From the NCBI RefSeq assembly GCF_014174395.1, contig NZ_JABEQD010000003.1, positions 62,001 through 126,000 of the forward strand: a stretch of 64,000 nt of DNA, read 5' to 3'. Below the pieces are notes generated by a model, which saw only the letters and a program-made list of their open reading frames with translations, ran no database searches and had not been told where the DNA came from. The position numbers and the translations under genes were made by a program. Positions 38,493-48,696 of the stretch are shown piece by piece. This DNA comes from Gluconacetobacter aggeris. GTDB taxonomy: Bacteria; Pseudomonadota; Alphaproteobacteria; Acetobacterales; Acetobacteraceae. Numbering within the stretch: the stretch's first letter is position 1; the number at the start of each line of letters is the position of its first letter.

Positions 38493-38546
38493 GAGGCCAG
38501 ACGAGCGTCCGGCCGTCAACATTTTCAGGAAACCGATCACGCCGCG

Positions 38547-41447
38547 ATGCCGACCTTGTCTTCTCCTTCCCTGTCCGTCAGGGACCTGACCCGAAGCCTC
38601 GCGGCCTCTCTCCTGTCATCGGAAACGGGGGGCCCCGTCCCGCGCGACATGGCCATCGGCCTGTTTCGCCGGCATCTCGCCCGGTTCCAGGCCTCGGTGC
38701 GCGAGGAATTCGAAGCCCATCGCCTGCATGGCGCCTCCGCCGCCAAGCAGTTGGCGCACTATACCGACGGCATGATCCGTACGCTGGTCGATTTCACGGT
38801 CGGGCACGCGCTGGAATTCGCGCCCGAATCCGGACGGCCCACCCTGGCGGTAGCCGCGACCGGCGGCTATGGGCGCGGCATGCTGGCCCCCTTCAGCGAT
38901 ATCGACCTGCTGTTCCTGACGCCGGACGACCCCTCGGCCGATATCAGCCGCGTCGTCGAGTATATCCTGTATTTCCTGTGGGATCTGGGGCTGAAGGTCG
39001 GGCATGCCACCCGATCGATCCCCCAATGCATCGCCGAGGCCGAGGCCGACACCACGGTCCGCACCACGCTGCTGGACGCACGGCTGCTGGCGGGTGACGA
39101 CGCGCTGTTCGCGATGTTCGAGGCCCGCTACATCGTCGCCTGCGTCGAGGCGGGGGCCGCGCGCTTCATTACCGACAAGCGCAAGGAACGCACGGCCCGC
39201 CACCACCGGTTCGGCGACAGCCCCTACCTGGTGGAACCCAACGTCAAGGAAGGGCGCGGTGGCCTGCGCGACCTGCAGACGCTCTACTGGATGTGCCGCT
39301 ACACGTTCGGCACGCGCCACGTCTCCGACCTGCTGGCCCCCGGCTTCAGCAGCCTGGGCCTGCTCACCGAGCAGGAAGCCAAACGGGCCCGCCGCTCGTG
39401 GAACTTCCTGTGGAGCGTGCGGCTGCACCTGCATTACATCTCGGGCCGCGCCGAGGAACGGCTGACCTTCGACGTCCAGCCCGTGGTCGGCGCGCGCATG
39501 GGCTATACCCGCCACGGCCGCCAGGTCGGGGTGGAGCGCTTCATGCGCCATTATTTCCTGACGGTGCGCGAGGTCATGCGCCTGACCCATGTGCTGGAAC
39601 CGGCGGTGATGCGCCAGGCCCTGGGCCCGACCGCAAACGCGCCGCAGGCCGACGCCGCGATGCGCGACGCGGGCTTCACGGTGCTGGACGGCCAGATCCT
39701 GCCCGAACGCGGCTCCTCCTTCGATGCCGAGCCGATCCAGATGATGCGCCTGCTGGAATGGGCGCGGACGCGCAAGCTGCCGATCCACCCGCTGGCCATG
39801 CACAAGCTGATCCGCTGGGAACGCCGCGCCGCCAGCCTGCGTGGCAATCCCGAGGCGGCACGGATCTTCCTCGACCTGCTGTGCGGCGCGCCGCCCGAGC
39901 GCGCCCTCCGCCCTGCCCCCGCAACCGAAGGCACGGGCGCACCGCGCGAGGAAGCACCCAGCTTCCACGCCACCGCGGAAGACCGGCGGCAGGGCAATGC
40001 CTACTGGCTGCATATCCTGAACGAAACCGGGATCATGGGGCGCCTGATGCCCGACTGGTCGCGCATCGTCGGCCAGATGCAGTTCGACACCTATCACGTC
40101 TTCACGGTCGACGAGCATACGATCGAGGCCATCCGCATCTTCGGCCGGATCGAGCACGGCGCCATGGCCGACGAGATCCCGCTGGCCTATGACCTCGCGC
40201 GCAATCTCCAGTCCCGCCGCGCGCTCTACATGGCCATCCTGCTGCACGACATCGCCAAGGGGCGCGGCGGCGACCATTCCGAACTGGGCTCCGAGATCGC
40301 GCTGGAAGTCTGCCCCGAAATGGGCCTGACCGGCGAGGAAACCGAAACCGTCTCGTGGCTGGTCCTGCACCATCTGCTGCTCAGCCAGACCGCCTTCCAG
40401 CGCGATATCGACGACCCCAAGACCATCCTCGACCTGGCCGACACCATCCAGTCGCCCGAACGGCTGCGCCTGCTGCTGCTGCTCACGGTCGTCGACATGC
40501 GCGCCGTCAGCCCGCGTGTCTGGAACGCCTGGAAGGCAACCCTGCTGCACGAGCTGTACATGCGCGTGGCCGAGGTGCTGGAAGGCGGACTGGCCACGAC
40601 CGAACGCGACGTCCGCGTCGCCCGCGCCAAGGAAGCGGTGGGCGAAATCCTGGAAGAAGACGGCTTCATCCCCGAGGAAACCGAGCATTTCCTCGGCCTG
40701 GGCTATGGCAGCTACTGGCTGTCCTTCGACCAGGACACCCACGCCCGCCACGCCCTGCTGATCCGGGAATCCGAACGGCGCGATTCGCCGCTGACGGTGG
40801 AAACCCAGCCCCTGCCGACACGCGGCGTGACCGAGGTCACGATCTACACTGCCGACCATCCCGGCCTGTTTTCCCGTATCGCCGGCGCGCTGGCGATCGC
40901 GGGCGCCTCGATCGTGGACGCGCGCATCCACACGCTGATCAACGGCATGGCGCTGGATACGTTCTGGATTCAGGACGCCAGCGGCGAAGCGTTCGAGGAA
41001 CCGCACCAGCTCGCCCGCCTGTCCGCACTGGTCGAGCAGAGCCTTTCCGGGCGGGTGGACATCGCCCGCGAAATCGGCGGCATCGGCCGCATGCGCTACG
41101 GACGCCGCATGCGCGCGATCCACGTGCCGCCCCGTGTGGTGATCGATAACCGCGCCTCGAACAGCTACACGGTCATCGAGATCAACGGCCGCGACCGGCC
41201 CGGCCTGCTGCATGACGTGACGCAGGCGATCAGCGGCCATAAATTGCAGATCGCCTCGGCCCACATCACCACCTACGGCGTGCGCGCGGTCGATGTCTTC
41301 TACGTCAAGGACCTGTTCGGGCTGAAGATCACCGACGAACACCGCCTGACCGAAATCCGCGAGGCCCTGATCGTGGGCCTGCGCAAGGCCGAGGAAGCCG
41401 CCACCAGCGACACCGACGCTCCGCCCGTCGAAACGTTCTCCATCTGA
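38547..41447 (+). CDS. glnD: Bifunctional uridylyltransferase/uridylyl-removing enzyme GlnD
   Basis: A 966-residue nitrogen sensor that uridylylates and deuridylylates PII proteins. Domains in order: nucleotidyltransferase with GGYGRGMLAPFSDIDLLF, a linker with EGRGGLRDLQTLYW, an HD phosphohydrolase domain with LLHDIAKGRGGDHSE, and two ACT domains at the C-terminus (VTIYTADHPGLFSRIAGAL and IEINGRDRPGLLHDVTQAI) that bind glutamine. MPTLSSPS at 38547 is the first sensible start after the upstream repeat element. Adjacent to mutS as in several alphaproteobacteria. Confidence 0.96.
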   Translation: MPTLSSPSLSVRDLTRSLAASLLSSETGGPVPRDMAIGLFRRHLARFQASVREEFEAHRLHGASAAKQLAHYTDGMIRTLVDFTVGHALEFAPESGRPTLAVAATGGYGRGMLAPFSDIDLLFLTPDDPSADISRVVEYILYFLWDLGLKVGHATRSIPQCIAEAEADTTVRTTLLDARLLAGDDALFAMFEARYIVACVEAGAARFITDKRKERTARHHRFGDSPYLVEPNVKEGRGGLRDLQTLYWMCRYTFGTRHVSDLLAPGFSSLGLLTEQEAKRARRSWNFLWSVRLHLHYISGRAEERLTFDVQPVVGARMGYTRHGRQVGVERFMRHYFLTVREVMRLTHVLEPAVMRQALGPTANAPQADAAMRDAGFTVLDGQILPERGSSFDAEPIQMMRLLEWARTRKLPIHPLAMHKLIRWERRAASLRGNPEAARIFLDLLCGAPPERALRPAPATEGTGAPREEAPSFHATAEDRRQGNAYWLHILNETGIMGRLMPDWSRIVGQMQFDTYHVFTVDEHTIEAIRIFGRIEHGAMADEIPLAYDLARNLQSRRALYMAILLHDIAKGRGGDHSELGSEIALEVCPEMGLTGEETETVSWLVLHHLLLSQTAFQRDIDDPKTILDLADTIQSPERLRLLLLLTVVDMRAVSPRVWNAWKATLLHELYMRVAEVLEGGLATTERDVRVARAKEAVGEILEEDGFIPEETEHFLGLGYGSYWLSFDQDTHARHALLIRESERRDSPLTVETQPLPTRGVTEVTIYTADHPGLFSRIAGALAIAGASIVDARIHTLINGMALDTFWIQDASGEAFEEPHQLARLSALVEQSLSGRVDIAREIGGIGRMRYGRRMRAIHVPPRVVIDNRASNSYTVIEINGRDRPGLLHDVTQAISGHKLQIASAHITTYGVRAVDVFYVKDLFGLKITDEHRLTEIREALIVGLRKAEEAATSDTDAPPVETFSI

Positions 41448-41712
41448 CGGCATGCCATTCACGGGGCGATGGCGATCGGCAAGACCGCTCTCGTCCCCCG
41501 CTGGCCCTGACCGGGCGACACCGGCTTCAGCACGCGTTGCGCGACTGGAAATCATGGCATGAATTCCTGACAGCAACCTGAACAGGCCGGCAATGCGAAC
41601 ATAAAAACAAAATGAAACCGGACATCGATGCATCCTGAAAAATGCATTTCGAGAAAAAGAGATTTTACATCATAAATAATTGCCGGTTCCATTGATCAGG
41701 GCAGCCCGTCTT

Positions 41713-42408
41713 ATGTCGCGACTTCGCATGCACGCCGAACACCATGCCGTCGAGAAACTGGGGTGGCTGCGGGCCGCCGTCCTGGGCGCCAATGACGGCA
41801 CATTATCGACCGGCAGCCTGATCGTGGGCGTCGCCAGTTCTCATGCGTCGCGCGGCAGCATCCTGGTCGCGGGCCTGTCGGCGCTGGTGGCCGGGGCCCT
41901 GTCCATGGCCGCCGGCGAATATGTCTCGGTCAGTTCCCAGGCGGATTCGGAGCACGCGGATCTCGCCCGCGAAAAGCGCGAACTGGCCACCGACTGGGAT
42001 GGCGAGGTCAACGAACTGACCGGAATCTACCGCAAACGGGGGCTGGACGAGGCCCTGGCCCGCCAGGTGGCGGTCGAACTCATGAAGCATGACCCGCTCG
42101 CCGCACATGCCCGTGACGAACTCGGGCTCTCCGACGGCACGGCAGCCCGGCCCATCCAGGCGGCATTCGCCTCGGCCTCGGCCTTTTCCTCCGGCGCCCT
42201 CCTGCCCGTCCTGACGGCGGTCCTGACGCCGGAACCCTATGTGTCCTGGGCCGTATCCGCCATTTCCGTCCTGGCACTCGCCGGTCTCGGGGCCGTCGGC
42301 GCGGTGGCAGGCGGGGCCCGGCCGCTGCGCCCCACGCTTCGGGTCACGTTCTGGGGGCTGATCGCGATGATCGTCACCGGCGGTATCGGGCAGCTCTTCG
42401 GTGTGTAG
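41713..42408 (+). CDS. VIT1/CCC1-family iron/manganese transporter
   Basis: A 231-residue membrane protein with the family N-terminus HAEHHAVEKLGWLRAAVLGANDGTLSTGSLIVGVA, five predicted membrane helices and, between helices 2 and 3, an acidic cytosolic segment (DSEHADLAREKRELATD onward) that binds metal in homologues. AGEYVSVSSQ is also diagnostic. It probably exports or sequesters Fe(II) or Mn(II). The 265-bp upstream region is AT-rich near the gene and contains two ATGCAT hexamers (41628 and 41642) but no regulator site that I recognise. Confidence 0.9.
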   Translation: MSRLRMHAEHHAVEKLGWLRAAVLGANDGTLSTGSLIVGVASSHASRGSILVAGLSALVAGALSMAAGEYVSVSSQADSEHADLAREKRELATDWDGEVNELTGIYRKRGLDEALARQVAVELMKHDPLAAHARDELGLSDGTAARPIQAAFASASAFSSGALLPVLTAVLTPEPYVSWAVSAISVLALAGLGAVGAVAGGARPLRPTLRVTFWGLIAMIVTGGIGQLFGV

Positions 42409-42437
42409 CGCGTCCCCGGGCAACACCATCTTCCATC

Positions 42438-43649
42438 ATGCGGACTAGCATGCCGTCCGATCGCCCGCCGACCAGCGCGGCATTCGAGATCCTGCGCATC
42501 TTCCTGCGTCTGGGCTGCACCGCCTTTGGCGGCCCGGTGGCGCATCTCGGCTATTTCCGGACGGAATTCGTCGAACGCCGAAAATGGCTGACGGAACAGG
42601 CCTATGCGGACCTGGTCGCCCTGTCGCAATTCCTGCCGGGGCCGGCATCGAGCCAGACGGGCTTCGGGATCGGCCTCATACGGGGCGGCCTGGCCGGCGG
42701 CATTGCGGCCTGGATCGGCTTCACCCTTCCCTCGGCCGCCCTGCTGGTCGCCTTCGCATACGGCGCGGGCGGCATCGCGGCGACGGGTCCGGGGGCCGGC
42801 ATGCTCCATGGCCTCAAGCTCGTGGCGGTGGCAATCGTCGCGCAGGCCGTGCTGGGCATGGCCCGAAGCCTGTGCCCGGACCGCCCGCGCGCCACGATCG
42901 CCACGGCCACATTGGTGACGATGCTGCTCGCGCCAGGCTCCCTCTTCCAGATCGGCACCATCATCGCCGGCGGCGTGGCCGGCTGGTTCCTGTGCCGGGG
43001 GCCCGATGCCTTACCGGCGGACACGCTGCTCCTGCCCCTGTCCCGGCGCGCGGGCATGGGCTGCATGGCGGTTTTCCTGGGGCTTCTGGCCTTCGCATTC
43101 ATCCCCATGCTTCCCGGCCCCGTCGCCCTGTTCGATGCCTTCTACCGATCGGGCGCCCTGGTCTTCGGCGGCGGCCACGTCGTGCTGCCGCTGCTGCGCG
43201 ATGCGGTCGTCACGCCCGGATGGGTGTCGGACAACGCATTCCTGGCCGGGTACGGCGCCGCACAGGCCGTCCCCGGCCCCCTCTTCACCTTCGCGGCCTA
43301 TCTCGGCACGATCGCGGGCCTACCGCCGGGCGGCTTGGCCGGCGCGGCCATCGCGACAGGCGCCATCTTCCTGCCCGGCATTCTCTGCCTGCTGGGCGCC
43401 CTGCCCTTCTGGCACGATCTGCGCGGCCGGCCAGGGGCCCAGGCCGCCATGCGGGGCACCAACGCCGCCGTCGTCGGGCTGCTGGGTGCGGCGCTCTACA
43501 ACCCGGTCTGGACCAGCGCCGTACATGGGGCGGCAGATTGCGCGGTTGTCGTCACAGCCTTCGTCCTCCTCCTGGTCTGGCGCGCGCCGCCGCTTCTCGT
43601 CGTGCTGCTTTCGGCCCTGACCGGCGCGGTCATGCCTCCTCCCGCCTGA
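42438..43649 (+). CDS. chrA: Chromate transporter ChrA (two-domain CHR family)
   Basis: A 403-residue membrane protein made of two homologous CHR domains. Domain 1 starts FLRLGCTAFGGPVAHLGY with FLPGPASSQTG; domain 2 repeats the theme in FYRSGALVFGGGHVVLPLL and AAQAVPGPLFTFAAYLG. Such proteins expel chromate by proton or sulfate coupling; whether chromate is the natural substrate is unknown. It begins 29 bp after the VIT-type gene on the same strand and is followed by another transporter. Confidence 0.92.
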   Translation: MRTSMPSDRPPTSAAFEILRIFLRLGCTAFGGPVAHLGYFRTEFVERRKWLTEQAYADLVALSQFLPGPASSQTGFGIGLIRGGLAGGIAAWIGFTLPSAALLVAFAYGAGGIAATGPGAGMLHGLKLVAVAIVAQAVLGMARSLCPDRPRATIATATLVTMLLAPGSLFQIGTIIAGGVAGWFLCRGPDALPADTLLLPLSRRAGMGCMAVFLGLLAFAFIPMLPGPVALFDAFYRSGALVFGGGHVVLPLLRDAVVTPGWVSDNAFLAGYGAAQAVPGPLFTFAAYLGTIAGLPPGGLAGAAIATGAIFLPGILCLLGALPFWHDLRGRPGAQAAMRGTNAAVVGLLGAALYNPVWTSAVHGAADCAVVVTAFVLLLVWRAPPLLVVLLSALTGAVMPPPA

Positions 43650-43810
43650 GGCGACACCTCGCCGCTCCGGTCCCTCATCACGCCTTCGCGGCATCGAACC
43701 GCTTCCAGAACATTCCGAAACCGGTAATATATCGTGGCGCCCAACCCGTCACGATATCGCGCGCGGCTCGCCAGCCCCGGCCCAACGGAACAGAAGGGAG
43801 AGACGTATCG

Positions 43811-45124
43811 ATGGAACGGAATGCCAGCCGCACCAGGAGAAACGTTCTGATCGGGGCCGCCTGTGCCGGCAATTTCCTCGAATTCTACAATTTCATGGCC
43901 TACGCGTTCTTCGCGCCCATGATCGGCCATGCATTCTTTCCCGGTGACAGCAACAGCCTGATGAACCTGCTCTACGCGCTGATGACGTTCGCCGTCGGGT
44001 TCATCATGCGGCCACTGGGCGCCGTCATCATCGGGCGCTTTGCCAGAACCCACGGGCAGCATGCGGCCCTGATGCTGACATTCGGCATGATGGGATTCGG
44101 CTCGTTCCTGATCGCCGCCACACCGCCGGCGGCATCCATGGGCATCACGGCGCCTGTCATCATCATTTTCGCCCGGATGCTGCAGGGTTTTTCCGATGGC
44201 GGCGAGGTCGGGCCGGCGACCGAACTGCTCTATTCCGCCGCACCCGGCGGCCTCGGCGGCATCTTCGGCACGCTTCAGTACATGACACAGTTGCTCGGCG
44301 GCCTGCTCGCCGTCCTGCTGGGCCTCATCCTGTCCCTCTGCATGTCGCATGATGCCCTCTTTTCCTGGGGCTGGCGGGTGCCCTTCCTCTTCGGGCTCAT
44401 CATCGTTCCAGCGGGCCTGTTCCTCCGCCGCCTTGCCGCCGGCCACACGATTGTACCCCACCCCGCCATGGCGTCCTCGCCCGAGGAACGGCTCGCGGTC
44501 CGCAAGGTGATTCTGTTCGTATTCCTCGCCCTCGTCAGCGGCACCGTCTCCACCTATCTCCGCACCTTCGGCGTCAGCTACGCGGTATCGGTACTCCATC
44601 TGTCACCGGCCACCGGGATGGCCGCCATGGCGGCCGGCCTGGCCTTCGGCGTGCTGAGCGTTCTTGCCAGCATGTTTTTCATCGCCCGCCATCCACACCC
44701 GGCAGGTACGGTGATCGGCGTCACCCTTCTGATGGGTGCCCTGTCGCCAATCGTCTATTATTACGCCATCCACGATCCCGGCCTCGGCAGCCAGTTGGCG
44801 CTGAACATTTCCATGTTCGCGCTTTCGGGCTTCGTCATGACCTGCATGTGGAAGGTCCTGCTGGATTCCCTCCCCCCGCACAGCCGCTCCTTTCTGTTCG
44901 GCGTCATCTACGCGACTGCCGTGTCCGTATTCGGCGGCCTGACGCAGCCCGTCGTCACCTGGCTGATCGCCATCACCGGCAATCCGCTGATCCCCGGCTG
45001 GATGATGGCGGCAACGGCCATTCTGGGGCTTTTCAGCTATCTTCGCCTGGACGCCCTGCAATTTCCGAAGGCAGCCTTCAATCCGCCTGCGGCCGGCATC
45101 CGGGAAAGCCGAGCCCCTTCATAA
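43811..45124 (+). CDS. MFS transporter, metabolite:H+ symporter (MHS) type
   Basis: A 437-residue major facilitator with 12 predicted helices. The first helix ACAGNFLEFYNFMAYAFFAPMIG and the RPLGAVIIGRFARTHGQHAALML loop are typical of MHS carriers for carboxylates or betaines; FSDGGEVGPATELL follows in helix 5. The precise substrate cannot be read. ATG at 43811 follows GGGAGAG and gives the family start; longer upstream frame is out of context. Convergent with the TPR gene downstream. Confidence 0.85.
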   Translation: MERNASRTRRNVLIGAACAGNFLEFYNFMAYAFFAPMIGHAFFPGDSNSLMNLLYALMTFAVGFIMRPLGAVIIGRFARTHGQHAALMLTFGMMGFGSFLIAATPPAASMGITAPVIIIFARMLQGFSDGGEVGPATELLYSAAPGGLGGIFGTLQYMTQLLGGLLAVLLGLILSLCMSHDALFSWGWRVPFLFGLIIVPAGLFLRRLAAGHTIVPHPAMASSPEERLAVRKVILFVFLALVSGTVSTYLRTFGVSYAVSVLHLSPATGMAAMAAGLAFGVLSVLASMFFIARHPHPAGTVIGVTLLMGALSPIVYYYAIHDPGLGSQLALNISMFALSGFVMTCMWKVLLDSLPPHSRSFLFGVIYATAVSVFGGLTQPVVTWLIAITGNPLIPGWMMAATAILGLFSYLRLDALQFPKAAFNPPAAGIRESRAPS

Positions 45125-45147
45125 AAATCCCTGCGATATCGCAATCC

Positions 45148-47037
45148 TCATCGAACGACGCACCGCCAGCATTCCAGCGCGGCGAGCAGCGCGGCAATCG
45201 GCGCCTGCCATGCGCACGCGGGCATCTCGGGACCAGCCTGCCTGAACTGCTCCAGCGACGGATACCAGCGACTGGTCCCGTTCCCCCAGCGCGGCGCCTC
45301 CGCCCGGTCGAACGCGGCGGACCACCGCCAGTCGCCGCCGAAACGGTTCAGCAGCCAGACCGGCCGCCCCATCGCCCCGGCCAGATGGGCCATCGCGGTA
45401 TCGACCGTAATTACCAGATCCAGCCCGGCAACGACCAGCGCGGTATCCAGCCAGTCGCCCGTGACAGCGGACTCCATGGCGAAGGGCGGATCACCCGCCG
45501 CCGCACCATGCTGGAGGCTGACGAAGCACATCCCCCCGACATCGCCCAGCGACGCGAGCATCTGCGGCGCGATCGACCGCCTGCGATCGAACCGAAAGGC
45601 CGGATTGCCCGCCCAGCACAACCCGACCCGCGGCAGCCCCACCCGAGCATCCTCGGGCACGGGCGGCAGCAGATAGGGCACAAAGGGCGGCACCTCCGCC
45701 ATTCCCAGCAGATGCGGCAGGCTGAGCAACCCGCAGCGCGCCACCACATCGTCCGGCACAGGTGTCCCATCCGGCAGCACCACACAGCGCGACGCAATCA
45801 GCCCCTCCGGGTCGGGCATCGTCCGCACCAGCCGATGCAGCGCGGGCGGCAGATCCACCACCACCCCCACCCGCCGCAGACAAGAGGGCAGATAGCGCAG
45901 GAACTGGATCGCATCGCCCACCCCCTGTTCCGCATGCAGCAGCAGGCGCCCATGAGGCAGTGCCGATCCATCCCACGGCGCAAGCGCCGGCCAGCGCATC
46001 TCGGGCAACAGGCGCTCCCTCGCTTCCAGATGGCGCCACCCCTCCGCCATCCTGCCCCGCGCCAGCAGCAGCGTGCCCAGATTGAATTCCGCCCGCGCGC
46101 CCTCCGCGCCCCGTGCCGCCTCCGGCTCGGCCAGCACGCCGCGCAGCAGGCGCTCGGCGGCCGCATCCTCGCCCATGTCGGTCAGGATGGTCGCATCATT
46201 GACGGCGATCCGCACATCGTCCGGCGCACATCGCCGCGCCGCCGCCAGCGCCATACCCGCCCTGGGCAGATGGCCCAGCGCCATCAGCACCAGCCCCAGA
46301 TTGTTCAGCGTCTCCGGCACATCCGGCACCAGCCTGTCGGCCTGCTCCAGCGCCGCCAGCGCCTCTTCATGCCGGTTCAGCGCAAACAGAACGGCCCCAT
46401 GATTGGCCCAGGCCGCCCCCTGGTCCGGGCACAGATCCCGCACCAGCCGATAGAGGATCTCCGCCTCCCCATGCCGCCCCCACTCGGACAGCAGCACGGC
46501 CAGCTCATGCAGCCGCCCGGCATCCTGTGCGACAAACCGCCTCGCCGACGCCTCCAGCCGGGGCCCAATCCCCACGCCATCCCCCATGATCGCGGCACGC
46601 GCCCAGTCCAGCAGCAGCGCGGTGTCGGCAGGGCGCAGCCCCAGCGCGGCACGCAGGCTCGCTTCGGCCTCCCCCCACCGCCCCATCTCCCCCAGCACCG
46701 CCGCCAGCGCCGCATGGCCACGCGCGTCGCGCGGCTCGCGCAGGGTCGCGACATGCAGGGCCGCGCGCGCCGGCTCCCGATGCCCCTGCTCATGCAGCGC
46801 GCAGCCCAGCGTGATATGAAAATGCGCGGCCGGCAGGATCGCGATCGCCCGCCCCGCCAGCCCGATCGCCAGGTCCGGCCGGCCGGACGCACGGGCAACG
46901 CAGGCCATGCCATGCAAAATATCGGGGTCGTCCGGCGCCTCGACCAACGCCGCGCGCAGCACCGACGTGGCGCCATCACGGTCGCCATCCGCCAGCAGCC
47001 TCATCGCTCCGGCCACCCTGTCCCGTCGTCCGTCCAT
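45148..47037 (-). CDS. TPR-repeat protein with C-terminal GT9-like domain
   Basis: A 629-residue cytosolic protein. Residues about 1-330 are tandem tetratricopeptide repeats (several copies of the A-x-x-x-L-G-x-x-x-x-A pattern, for example LGCALHEQGHREPARAAL and LGLVLMALGHLPRAGMAL). The C-terminal 280 residues resemble heptosyltransferase-like GT9 proteins: HAEQGVGDAIQFLRYLP and VVAGLDLVITVDTAMAHLAGAMGRPVWLL. Such proteins are widespread in Acetobacteraceae, perhaps in glycosylation, without a proven substrate. ATG at 47037 chosen; the frame stays open further upstream across the antisense M32 gene, which is not coding. Confidence 0.82.
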   Translation of the reverse strand: MDGRRDRVAGAMRLLADGDRDGATSVLRAALVEAPDDPDILHGMACVARASGRPDLAIGLAGRAIAILPAAHFHITLGCALHEQGHREPARAALHVATLREPRDARGHAALAAVLGEMGRWGEAEASLRAALGLRPADTALLLDWARAAIMGDGVGIGPRLEASARRFVAQDAGRLHELAVLLSEWGRHGEAEILYRLVRDLCPDQGAAWANHGAVLFALNRHEEALAALEQADRLVPDVPETLNNLGLVLMALGHLPRAGMALAAARRCAPDDVRIAVNDATILTDMGEDAAAERLLRGVLAEPEAARGAEGARAEFNLGTLLLARGRMAEGWRHLEARERLLPEMRWPALAPWDGSALPHGRLLLHAEQGVGDAIQFLRYLPSCLRRVGVVVDLPPALHRLVRTMPDPEGLIASRCVVLPDGTPVPDDVVARCGLLSLPHLLGMAEVPPFVPYLLPPVPEDARVGLPRVGLCWAGNPAFRFDRRRSIAPQMLASLGDVGGMCFVSLQHGAAAGDPPFAMESAVTGDWLDTALVVAGLDLVITVDTAMAHLAGAMGRPVWLLNRFGGDWRWSAAFDRAEAPRWGNGTSRWYPSLEQFRQAGPEMPACAWQAPIAALLAALECWRCVVR

Positions 47038-47115
47038 TCCATTCGTCCCGGTTGCATCCGCCGCCCGCCATCGCCCACACTGCGGCAGCCCGTCCCATTC
47101 GCAAGAAGAGAGACC

Positions 47116-48621
47116 ATGCCACAAAGCGCTTACCAGGATCTGACCAGCCATTTCGCCCGCATCGGGCGCATCCGCAACGCGCTGGGCATCCTGGGATGGG
47201 ACAAGGATGTCATGATGCCCTCCGGCGCCGCCGACAGCCGCGCCGACAGCATCGCCACCCTCAGCGTCCTGTGCCACGACATGCTGACCGACCCGCGCGT
47301 CGGCGAATTGCTGGAACGGGCGGAAGCCCCCGCCGGCACGTGGGAGGCCGCGAACCTGCATGAAATGCGGCGCGCCTGGCTGCACGCCGCATCGGTGCCC
47401 GCCGAACTGGTCGAAGCGTCCTCCCGCGCCGCATCGCGGTGCGAGGTCGCATGGCGCACGGCCCGGCGCGACGGCGATTTCGCCGCCCTGCTGCCCCTGC
47501 TGTCCGACGTGCTGGAGCGCACGCGCGAGCTGGCCATCGTCAAGGGCGCGGCGCTGGGCCTCTCGCCCTACGACGCCTTGCTGGACCAGTACGATCCCGG
47601 CACCCGCCGCACCGATATCGACCCGGTCTTCGCCGAATTGCGGCGCGACCTCCCCGGCCTGATCGCCGAGGCCCAGGCCCACCAGGCCACCCTGCCGCCG
47701 ATCGTGACCCCGGCCGGCCCCTTCCCCGTCGCGCAGCAGGAGGCCCTGGGCCGGCGGATCATGACCGCGCTGGGCTTCGACATGTCTCGCGGCCGGCTGG
47801 ATGTCAGCATCCATCCCTTCTGCGGCGGGGCCGAGGACGATGTGCGCATTACCACCCGCTATGACGATGCCGATTTCCTCTCCGCCCTGATGGGCGTGGT
47901 GCACGAGACCGGGCACGCGCTCTACGAACAGGGCCTGCCGGCGGCGTGGCACACCCTGCCCGTCGGCCAGTCCCGGGGCATGAGCCTGCATGAAAGCCAG
48001 TCGCTGCTGATGGAAATGCAGATCGCGCGCTCCCGCCCCTTCATCGACTGGATCGCCCCCCTGCTGCGCGAGACGTTCGGCGCGACCGGGACCGACGCCG
48101 GCTGGTCGGCCGACGCGCTGTATCGCACGGTCACGCAGGTCAAGCCCGGCTTCATCCGCGTCGACGCCGACGAAATCACCTACCCCGCCCATGTGCTGGT
48201 CCGCTACGAACTGGAAACCGCACTGATCGACGGCTCGCTGGCGCTGCGCGACCTGCCGGAGGCCTTCAATACCGGCATCCGCGACCTGCTGGGGCTGGAG
48301 GTGCCGAACGACCGGCTGGGCTGCCTGCAGGATATCCACTGGCCCTCGGGCGCCTGGGGCTATTTCCCCACCTACACGCTGGGTGCCATCCTCGCCGCCC
48401 AGCTCCGCCAGGCGGCGTTCGACGCCGACCCCGCCATTGCGCAGGGCATCGCACGCGGCGACTTCGCCCCGCTGGTCGCCTGGCTGCGCCTCCATGTACA
48501 TAGCCAGGCCAGCCGTCTCTCCACCGCCGGCATCGTCGCGGCCGCCACCGGCACCCCGCCCTCGACCAGGGCCTACCGCGCCCACCTGCGCGAACGCTAT
48601 TGCGGCACAGGCCCGTACTGA
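47116..48621 (+). CDS. M32-family metallocarboxypeptidase (carboxypeptidase Taq type)
   Basis: A 501-residue soluble zinc carboxypeptidase. The zinc motif HETGH is at residues 263-267 (VVHETGHALYEQGLP), followed by LHESQSLLMEM with the third ligand Glu. Other family stretches: DVSIHPFCGG, DDVRITTRYD and YPAHVLVRYELE. Full length. It removes C-terminal residues from peptides, probably for intracellular peptide recycling. The start follows an AAGAAGAGAGA ribosome-binding region and diverges from the TPR gene 78 bp away. Confidence 0.94.
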   Translation: MPQSAYQDLTSHFARIGRIRNALGILGWDKDVMMPSGAADSRADSIATLSVLCHDMLTDPRVGELLERAEAPAGTWEAANLHEMRRAWLHAASVPAELVEASSRAASRCEVAWRTARRDGDFAALLPLLSDVLERTRELAIVKGAALGLSPYDALLDQYDPGTRRTDIDPVFAELRRDLPGLIAEAQAHQATLPPIVTPAGPFPVAQQEALGRRIMTALGFDMSRGRLDVSIHPFCGGAEDDVRITTRYDDADFLSALMGVVHETGHALYEQGLPAAWHTLPVGQSRGMSLHESQSLLMEMQIARSRPFIDWIAPLLRETFGATGTDAGWSADALYRTVTQVKPGFIRVDADEITYPAHVLVRYELETALIDGSLALRDLPEAFNTGIRDLLGLEVPNDRLGCLQDIHWPSGAWGYFPTYTLGAILAAQLRQAAFDADPAIAQGIARGDFAPLVAWLRLHVHSQASRLSTAGIVAAATGTPPSTRAYRAHLRERYCGTGPY

Positions 48622-48696
48622 AGACAACGCACGACCAGGGCGCCGCCCTGGACCCGGAAGGGGACAGTCGTCCCCTTCACCCCTGTTCCGCCGGCA

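Noticed and set aside
38280..38546. Extension of glnD upstream through the TIR element
   Set aside because: The extra 89 codons have no similarity to GlnD and come from the repeat; the openness is probably chance.
38616..41633. 1005-codon minus-strand frame opposite glnD
   Set aside because: It is a complement artefact of the codon bias of glnD; composition (His/Gln/Asp rich) is not protein-like.
41448..41712. Possible metal-responsive leader before the VIT-type transporter
   Set aside because: Two ATGCAT hexamers and AT-rich sequence are present, but they match no Fur, Mur or Irr box or manganese riboswitch that I can recognise.
47038..48627. Upstream extension of the TPR gene frame across the M32 carboxypeptidase gene
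   Set aside because: The M32 gene on the other strand is complete with a zinc motif; the extension encodes no TPR or other domain, so the TPR start was placed at 47037.
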